From the NCBI GenBank assembly GCA_963825565.1, contig CAWGTW010000008.1:124001-188000 (forward strand): a DNA stretch of 64,000 bases. The letters run 5' to 3'. This document shows positions 27,883-33,386 of the stretch, piece after piece. The notes beneath the pieces were generated by a model. That model worked only from the letters and a program-made list of their open reading frames with translations, did no database searches and was not told where the DNA came from. A program made the position numbers and the translations under genes. Numbering within the stretch: position 1 is the first letter of the stretch; each line of letters starts with the position of its first letter. The DNA comes from JBFGCT01 sp963825565. GTDB taxonomy: Bacteria > Actinomycetota > Acidimicrobiia > Acidimicrobiales > Ilumatobacteraceae.

Positions 27883-28513
27883 TCAGTAACGGCGCATGAC
27901 GGTGACGACGCGTCCGTAGATCGCCAGCTCGTCGGCACGGAACTTCATCGGCTCCATCGTCGGGTTGGCGGGCGTCAGCGTCACCTCGGCGCCTGAACGG
28001 GAGTAGGTCTTGACCGTCGCTTCGCCGTCGGCGATGCCGGCGACGACGATGTCGCCGTTGTTCGGATGATCGACCTGCGTCGCCACGACGTAGTCGCCGT
28101 CGAGGATCCCGAGCTCGATCATCGAGTCGCCGCGGACTCGGAGCATGAACAGCTCACCCTCGCCCGTGAAGTCGGCCGGCACCGGGAGCAGCTCCTCGAC
28201 GTTCTCCTCGGCGAGCACGTCGGTGCCGGCGGCGACGTCGCCGACCAGCGGGACGTGGCGCACCGGCCGCCGCTCCATGATCGCCCCGCTGTTGGCGTCG
28301 TAGCGGACTTCGATCGCCCGCGGCTTGGTCGGGTCACGACGGAGGTAGCCGAGGCGCTGCAGCGTGTTGAGGTGGCTGTGCACCGTCGACGGGGAGGTGA
28401 GGCCGACGGCGTCACCGATCTCGCGGACCGACGGTGGGATACCCGCGATCGCGCATCTGCTGGACGATGAAGTCGAGGATGTCTCGCTGGCGGGAGCTGA
28501 TCTTGGGGGCCAT
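27883..28513 (-). pseudogene. lexA: LexA repressor, broken by a one-base insertion
   Basis: The N-terminal MAPKISSRQRDILDFIVQQM lies in one frame and SVREIGDAVGLTSPSTVHSH (helix-turn-helix) and everything after it in the next. An extra base in the run at 28436-28438 (GGG on the + strand, CCC coding) causes the break; one base fewer reads GYPPSVREIG, giving a normal 209-residue LexA. The self-cleavage Ala-Gly site GDVAAGTDVL, catalytic Ser in RVRGDSMIELGILDGDYVVA and catalytic Lys in GEATVKTYSRSG are intact. As written, only an N-terminal fragment would be made, so SOS repression would be lost. A sequencing error is likelier. Confidence 0.9.
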
Positions 28514-28560
28514 ACGAACATCGTACGGGCGTTCGCCCGCCGAGTCAAACACCTGTACCG

Positions 28561-28574
28561 CGAACAGTCGTTCG
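28561..28574. promoter_or_regulatory. LexA (SOS) box upstream of lexA
   Basis: CGAACAGTCGTTCG is a perfect CGAAC-N4-GTTCG operator, 47 bases upstream of the lexA start codon, consistent with autoregulation of lexA. Confidence 0.85.
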
Positions 28575-28625
28575 TAAATTCCGCCCCGAGGGGTTGACAC
28601 GGCGGACAGCTGGGCGCGATGCTCT

Positions 28626-28654
28626 CGAACGTTCGTTTGGCGAACACGCGTTGG
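28626..28654. promoter_or_regulatory. Two imperfect LexA-box-like sites before the LysM gene
   Basis: CGAACGTTCGTTTG (28626-28639) and CGAACACGCGTTGG (28641-28654) each match CGAAC-N4-GTTCG except for one base in the right half. They lie in tandem 53-81 bases before the LysM gene and about 50 bases from the perfect lexA box, so the intergenic region could coordinate both directions. Confidence 0.5.
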
Positions 28655-28706
28655 GTCGGAACCGAACCGATCGAACGAGGTTCGCCGTCACGTTGGGAGC
28701 CACCAC

Positions 28707-29117
28707 ATGACCGCCACCATCGACGCCAGCGCCATCGGCAGGCCCGTCGGGCCATTCCGTGCCGGACCGGGCGCACCCGCTGCGCGCCGCTACGCATCGC
28801 CGGGTCGCCGCCGCACCGCGCCGAACTACCTGGCCCGTCGGGTGATGGTCGCGATGGTGGCGGCTGTCACCGTCCTCGTGGCCACGATGGTCGTGGTGTC
28901 GGCGCTGGCCGGCTTCGGAGGCGAACCTGCCGTCGCCTCCGGAGCCGTGCCGGCGTCACGGTCGGCGTCGGTCCACGTCGCCCAGCCGGGGGACACGCTG
29001 TGGTCGATCGCTGCGCGGTTCCGGGGCGAGGTCGACCACCGGCGCTACGTCGACGCGCTGATCGAGTTGAACGGCGCCACGTCGATCGAGGTCGGCCAAG
29101 CGGTGCGGCTGCCATGA
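28707..29117 (+). CDS. LysM-domain membrane protein, candidate SOS cell-division suppressor
   Basis: A 136-residue protein. A disordered basic N-terminus (about 45 residues) precedes a transmembrane helix (VMVAMVAAVTVLVATMVVVS, about residues 47-66), then an extracytoplasmic LysM domain at the C-terminus (VHVAQPGDTLWSIAARFRG to VGQAVRLP). The divergent position next to lexA and before nrdR is the same as that of mycobacterial Rv2719c (ChiZ) and corynebacterial DivS, SOS-induced proteins that halt division; bacillus YneA is similar in design. The SOS role is inferred from context and the nearby LexA-box-like sites. There is no hydrolase catalytic domain. Confidence 0.82.
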   Translation: MTATIDASAIGRPVGPFRAGPGAPAARRYASPGRRRTAPNYLARRVMVAMVAAVTVLVATMVVVSALAGFGGEPAVASGAVPASRSASVHVAQPGDTLWSIAARFRGEVDHRRYVDALIELNGATSIEVGQAVRLP

Positions 29118-29205
29118 GTGCGGTGTCCGCGTCGATCGACACGCCGCTGCCGAGCCGGTGACGACGCGACCGGCCGGCGGCGACCTCCCCAGTAACCTGG
29201 GGGCG

Positions 29206-29673
29206 GTGCACTGCCCCTCCTGCCACGCCGACGAGACCAAGGTCGTCGACTCGCGCCTGGCCGAGGAGGGCTCCGCGATCCGGCGGCGCCGCCACTGCCT
29301 GGCGTGCTCGCACCGCTTCACGACCTTCGAGCGGGTCGACCACGCCTCGCTGGTCGTGGTCAAGTCCGACGGCGGGCGCGAGCCGTTCGACCGCAAGAAG
29401 GTGATCGACGGCATGGTCGCCGCGACCAAGGGCCGGTCGGTCAGCGCAGCGCAACTCCAACAGCTCGCCCTGCACGTCGAGGACGCGGTCCGGCTGCAGG
29501 GGTCCGAGGTGACGAGCTCGGTGATCGGCCTGGCCGTCCTCGAGCGGTTGCGCGAGCTCGACGACGTGGCCTACCTGCGCTTCGCCAGCGTCTACAAGGA
29601 CTTCGACGCCGCCGCCGACTTCCACCGCGAGCTCGAGCTGCTGGAGAAATCCGCCGGAGCGGCACCGGCTTGA
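29206..29673 (+). CDS. nrdR: Transcriptional repressor NrdR
   Basis: A 155-residue regulator of ribonucleotide reductase genes that senses dATP/ATP. GTG 29206 places the zinc ribbon at the N-terminus as in the family: CPSCHADETKVVDSR then HCLACSHRFTTFER (two CxxC knuckles). The ATP-cone domain follows (VKSDGGREPFDRKKVIDGMV and AYLRFASVYKDF). A longer in-frame start at 29158 adds residues not in the family. lexA, LysM gene and nrdR occur in this order in other actinobacteria. No nrd gene or clear NrdR box is in the window. Confidence 0.93.
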   Translation: MHCPSCHADETKVVDSRLAEEGSAIRRRRHCLACSHRFTTFERVDHASLVVVKSDGGREPFDRKKVIDGMVAATKGRSVSAAQLQQLALHVEDAVRLQGSEVTSSVIGLAVLERLRELDDVAYLRFASVYKDFDAAADFHRELELLEKSAGAAPA

Positions 29674-29677
29674 CCGC

Positions 29678-30364
29678 TCAGCGCCGCCGCCGCCATCGAG
29701 CGAACAGGAACGACTGCTCGTCGACGAGGAGTTGCGCGAGCTCGTACCGGTGGGCGTGGTCGTCGGCACCGCTCGCCAGCCTGGGACCCGCCCCACCGAC
29801 CGCCAACGGTGACGTCGTCACGTCGATCTCGTCGATCACGTCGGCGTCGAGCAGCGCGCCGTTGAGCGCGGCACCGCCCTCGGCCTGCACGAAGCGGGGG
29901 GCCCCGCCGATCTCGCCGAGCCGGCCGATCGCCGCGCCGAGGTCGACCGATCCCGTACCGGCTCGCAGCACGTCGATGCCCTGCGGGACGTCGAAGCGGG
30001 CGTCGTCGGTGGTGATCACGAAGCCGGCGCCGCAGGTGAACAGCTCGGTGCCGAGGTCGAGCGCACCGCTCCTGGTGACGACCCCGATGCGCTGGCCGGC
30101 CTTCCTGGGTGGGCCGTAGCCCTCGCCGCGCACCGTGCCGGCACCGACGACGATCACGTCGGCGAGCGAGCGCAGGCGGTGGAGCACCGCCGCGTCGTGC
30201 TCGCTCGACAGGCCCCCCGAGTCGCCGCCCACCACGGTCGATCCGTCGATCGATGCCACCATCGAGAGCCCGACCCACGGGCGATCGGTCGGTCCCGAGA
30301 GGGGAGCGGCGTACGCCTCGTCGATCGTGACGTCCTGGACCGGACCGGGGAGGAGGCGGCGCAT
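29678..30364 (-). CDS. Pyrimidine reductase family protein (RibD C-terminal / DHFR-like)
   Basis: A 228-residue RibD_C-type reductase, probably NADPH-dependent. The N-terminal WVGLSMVASIDGSTVVGGDS, VIVVGAGTVRGEGYGPPRKA (nucleotide-binding loop), EGGAALNGALLDADVIDEID and the SPLAVGGAGPRLASG segment match the family. It lacks the RibD deaminase domain, so it could reduce a riboflavin precursor or an unrelated substrate. It is divergent from the molybdopterin oxidoreductase gene and converges with nrdR, ending 5 bases from it. Confidence 0.85.
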   Translation of the reverse strand: MRRLLPGPVQDVTIDEAYAAPLSGPTDRPWVGLSMVASIDGSTVVGGDSGGLSSEHDAAVLHRLRSLADVIVVGAGTVRGEGYGPPRKAGQRIGVVTRSGALDLGTELFTCGAGFVITTDDARFDVPQGIDVLRAGTGSVDLGAAIGRLGEIGGAPRFVQAEGGAALNGALLDADVIDEIDVTTSPLAVGGAGPRLASGADDHAHRYELAQLLVDEQSFLFARWRRRR

Positions 30365-30442
30365 GCCCCGATCATCCCACCGGGCGGTGCCCGTGCGCGC
30401 GATCCGCTCGACGGAGGCGGCGCCGGCCTGCGAAGATCGAAC

Positions 30443-32737
30443 ATGCCCGCCGAACCGCCCGCACCCGACGTGACCGACGCGACCCGCATCGCGTTCCGCA
30501 CCTGCCCGCTGTGCGAGGCCGGGTGCGGGCTGGAGATCGCGCTGCGGCCCGACGGGCGGGGCGGTGAGGAGGTGCAGCGGATCCGCGGAGATCGCGACGA
30601 CGTGTTCTCCAAGGGGTTCATCTGCCCGAAGGGGTCGACGCTCAAGCAGCTCCACGAGGATCCCGACCGGCTGCGCGCTCCGCTGGTCCGGCGCGACGGC
30701 GTTCACGTCGAGGTGACCTGGGACGAGGCGTGGGCCGAGATCGAGCGGGGGCTGACCGGCGTGATCGACGCCCATGGCCGTGAGGCGCTCGGGGTCTACG
30801 TCGGCAACCCGACCGCACACAGCCTGTCGGCGATGACGTTCTCCCGGGTGCTGCTGACCGGCCTGGGGACGCGCAACCGCTTCAGCGCCTCGACCGTCGA
30901 CCAGATGCCGCGCCACGTCGCTTCGGGCTACGTGTTCGGTACGCCGGTCACCGTGCCGGTCCCCGATCTCGACCGCACCGACCACCTGCTGATCCTCGGC
31001 GCCAACCCCTACGCCTCCAACGGGAGCCTGTGCACCGCGGCGGACTTCCCCGGGCGGATCGAGGCGATCCGGGCGCGCGGCGGCACGGTGGTCGTCGTCG
31101 ACCCCCGGCGCTCCCGCACGGCCGAGGAGGCCGACGAGTGGGTCCCGATCCGGCCCGGTTCCGATGCGCTGCTCCTGGCGGCGATCTGCAACGTCCTGTT
31201 CGCCGACGGGCTCGCCGACGCCGGACCCCACGTGACACCGCACCTGCACGGGCTCGACCGGTTCGCGGCCGCGATCGAGCGCTTCACCCCCGAGGTCGTC
31301 GCCGCGGCGACCGGCGTCGCGCCCGACGTGGCGCGGCGGCTGGCGCACGGGCTCGCCGCCGCACCGACGTCAGCGGTGTACGGCCGGATCGGGACGACGA
31401 CGACCGAGTTCGGCTCGACCGCGTCGTGGCTGATCGACGCGGTCAACATCCTGACCGGCAACCTCGACCGGCCGGGCGGGTCGATGTTCGCCACCCCGGT
31501 GGCAGGCGGGGCGACCACCCGCGGCCGGCCCGGCCGTGGCCGGGGGTTCAGCGTCGGCCGCGGCCGGACCCGGGTGAGCGGTCATCCCGAGGTGATGGGG
31601 GAGTACCCGGTGGCCGCGCTGGCCGAGGAGATCACGACGCCTGGCGACGGGCAGGTTCGTGCCCTGGTCACCGTTGCCGGCAACCCCGTGCTGTCGACGC
31701 CCAACAGCGATCGGCTCGCGGCCGCGCTCGACCAGCTCGACTTCATGGTCAGCGTCGACATGTACCTCAACGAGACGACCCGCCACGCCGACGTGATCCT
31801 GCCCGTGCCGTCGCAGCTCCAGCGCAGTCACTACGACCTGCTGCTGCTCCAGTTCGCCGTCCGCGACGTCGCCAACTATTCACCTCCGGTCCTCCCGCTC
31901 GACGAGGGGCAGCCCGACGAGTGGGAGATCATCGCCAAGCTGACGCTGATCGCCCAGGGCATGGGCGTCGATGCCGATCCGGCGGTCGCCGACGACCTCG
32001 CCATCGGTGCCCTCGTCGCCGCAGCGGTCGACGACGAGCACTCCCCGATCGGTGGCCGCGACGGCGGCGAGATCCTCGCCGAGCTGACGGCGTCGGGGCG
32101 GCGGGGACCCGAGCGGATGCTCGACCTCATGCTCCGCACCGGCCCGTTCGGCGACGCCTTCGGCGACCGTCCCGACGGCACCGGGTTCGACGAGCTGGCC
32201 GGGTTGCCCCACGGCAAGGACTTCGGTCCGCTCCGGCCGCGGCTCCCCGAGATCCTCCGGACGCCGAGCGGGATGATCGAGCTGGCCGCCGAGCCGCTGG
32301 TCGACGACCTCGACCGGCTGTACGCGGCGATTCCGGCGCTCGCCGACCGGGGGCTGGTGCTCGTCGGTCGGCGGCATCTACGCAGCAACAACTCCTGGAT
32401 GCACAACGTGCAGGTGCTGGTCAAGGGCAAGCCGCGCTGCACGCTGCTCGTCCACCCCGACGATGCCGCCCGCCTGGGGCTCGGCGACGGCGGCGCGGCA
32501 TCGGTGACGTCCAGGGTCGGCTCGGTGCGGGCGCGGGTGGAGGTGACCGACGCCATCCGCCCCGGCGTGGTCAGCCTGCCCCACGGGTGGGGCCACGACG
32601 TGCCGGGGACGCGCCTGCGGGTCGCCGAGGAGCATGCGGGCGTCAACTCGAACGTGCTCTCCGACCACGAGGCGATCGACCCGCTGTCGGGCACGTCGGT
32701 GCTCAACGGGATCCCCGTCGAGGTCGTCCCGGCCTGA
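30443..32737 (+). CDS. Molybdopterin-dependent oxidoreductase (DMSO-reductase superfamily)
   Basis: A 764-residue catalytic subunit. The N-terminal 4Fe-4S cluster has RTCPLCEAGCGLEIAL and GFICPKGSTLKQ (C-x2-C-x3-C-xn-C). Typical pterin contacts follow: LILGANPYASNGSL, VVVDPRRSRTAEEADEWVPI, YGRIGTTTTEFG and DMYLNETTRHADVILPVPSQ, with NSWMHN and a C-terminal VLSDHEAIDPLSGTSVLNGI. It likely carries Mo/W-bis-MGD, but no cofactor ligand Ser/Cys/Sec can be assigned by eye. No electron-transfer or chaperone partner is adjacent, so it may work alone or with a ferredoxin. Substrate unknown; formate dehydrogenase-like or assimilatory types are possible. Confidence 0.9.
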   Translation: MPAEPPAPDVTDATRIAFRTCPLCEAGCGLEIALRPDGRGGEEVQRIRGDRDDVFSKGFICPKGSTLKQLHEDPDRLRAPLVRRDGVHVEVTWDEAWAEIERGLTGVIDAHGREALGVYVGNPTAHSLSAMTFSRVLLTGLGTRNRFSASTVDQMPRHVASGYVFGTPVTVPVPDLDRTDHLLILGANPYASNGSLCTAADFPGRIEAIRARGGTVVVVDPRRSRTAEEADEWVPIRPGSDALLLAAICNVLFADGLADAGPHVTPHLHGLDRFAAAIERFTPEVVAAATGVAPDVARRLAHGLAAAPTSAVYGRIGTTTTEFGSTASWLIDAVNILTGNLDRPGGSMFATPVAGGATTRGRPGRGRGFSVGRGRTRVSGHPEVMGEYPVAALAEEITTPGDGQVRALVTVAGNPVLSTPNSDRLAAALDQLDFMVSVDMYLNETTRHADVILPVPSQLQRSHYDLLLLQFAVRDVANYSPPVLPLDEGQPDEWEIIAKLTLIAQGMGVDADPAVADDLAIGALVAAAVDDEHSPIGGRDGGEILAELTASGRRGPERMLDLMLRTGPFGDAFGDRPDGTGFDELAGLPHGKDFGPLRPRLPEILRTPSGMIELAAEPLVDDLDRLYAAIPALADRGLVLVGRRHLRSNNSWMHNVQVLVKGKPRCTLLVHPDDAARLGLGDGGAASVTSRVGSVRARVEVTDAIRPGVVSLPHGWGHDVPGTRLRVAEEHAGVNSNVLSDHEAIDPLSGTSVLNGIPVEVVPA

Positions 32738-32742
32738 CCGGT

Positions 32743-32778
32743 TGTGGACAAGTGGCCGTCGTGCACACGGTGTCCACA
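32743..32778. other. DnaA-box-like sites
   Basis: TGTGGACAA (32743-32751) is the exact reverse complement of TTGTCCACA, the DnaA consensus used in actinobacteria. GTGTCCACA (32770-32778) matches at eight of nine positions. They are close to the end of the oxidoreductase gene. Two boxes do not make an origin; DnaA binding as a titration or regulatory site is possible. Confidence 0.4.
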
Positions 32779-32859
32779 CCCTTGTCCGACCCGTTCTCGC
32801 GAAATTCACACGGTTGTACCCCTTCCTTCCCACAGGGGGAGGTTCGTAGGGTGAGCGTT

Positions 32860-32981
32860 CGCGCCGCTGCGGTGCGGCACACGGAGGAAGAAGGCGGGCG
32901 CCTTTCAGATCGTCGATTCGACGGTCGGCGTCAGCGGTGGGGGGAGACCCTGTACCTGTGATGCCGCACCGCAGCGGCGCG
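32860..32981 (+). ncRNA. Candidate structured RNA with a 20-bp closing stem (multi-hairpin)
   Basis: 32860-32879 (C followed by GCGCCGCTGCGGTGCGGCA) is perfectly complementary to 32962-32981, a 20-bp stem across 82 bases. Inside are two further hairpins: AAGGC-GGGC-GCCTT (32891-32904) and a 7-bp stem at 32908-32914 with 32920-32926 (GATCGTC/GACGGTC, with one G-T pair) around a GATTC loop. This nested arrangement fits a non-coding RNA or leader. It does not match SRP RNA, tmRNA, RNase P RNA or any riboswitch I know. A DNA-level function (protein binding, element end) is equally possible. Strand and boundaries are unknown. Confidence 0.35.
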
Positions 32982-33023
32982 GTACCACGAGCGTGGCCCT
33001 GTCGCGCCGGGGTCGGCGGTACC

Positions 33024-33068
33024 GTGGACGACGTGGACGACGTGGATGACGTGGACGACGTGGACGCG
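33024..33068 (+). repeat. 9-base tandem repeats GTGGACGAC (five copies)
   Basis: Five adjacent 9-base units (GTGGACGAC with two variants, GTGGATGAC and the last GTGGACGCG) encode Val-Asp-Asp repeats at the N-terminus of the small membrane protein. Such repeats may vary in copy number between strains. Confidence 0.85.
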
Positions 33069-33320
33069 CCGATCGGCGACGAGGAGCTCGAAGCGCTGGC
33101 CCTGGCGGCCGACCCGGAGGCCCCGATCGACGCCGATGCCGTGCCGTTCGGCGGTGTCACCGAGTCCGAGCTGCTGCCCGAGTGGTACATGCCCGTACCC
33201 CAGGCGACGGGACGGACCCCGCGACGCGTGCTCGTCGTGTCGGCGATCGTCGCGTCGTTGCTGATCGTCAACGGTGCCGGCCTGTGCGTCACGTACGGGT
33301 GGCCCGAGATCGCCTGGTGA
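33024..33320 (+). CDS. Small single-pass membrane protein with acidic repeat N-terminus
   Basis: About 98 residues from GTG 33024; an in-frame ATG at 32961 would add 21 residues but would start inside the right arm of the long inverted repeat. The N-terminus is Val-Asp-Asp repeated (encoded by the 9-base tandem repeats), followed by an acidic segment (EELEALALAADPEAPIDADA), VTESELLPEWYMPVPQ, a basic stretch and one C-terminal helix (VLVVSAIVASLLIVNGAGLC). It looks like a tail-anchored small protein. Unknown function, no family recognised. Confidence 0.55.
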   Translation: MDDVDDVDDVDDVDAPIGDEELEALALAADPEAPIDADAVPFGGVTESELLPEWYMPVPQATGRTPRRVLVVSAIVASLLIVNGAGLCVTYGWPEIAW

Positions 33321-33386
33321 CGACCGCCCCGCAGGGCCGATCGAACAGGTGTGCGGGGACCACGCCCGGTCGGTAGTGTCGGGGCG

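Noticed and set aside
32743..32981. Replication origin
   Set aside because: Only two DnaA-box-like sites and no AT-rich unwinding region; dnaA, dnaN and gyrB are not near.
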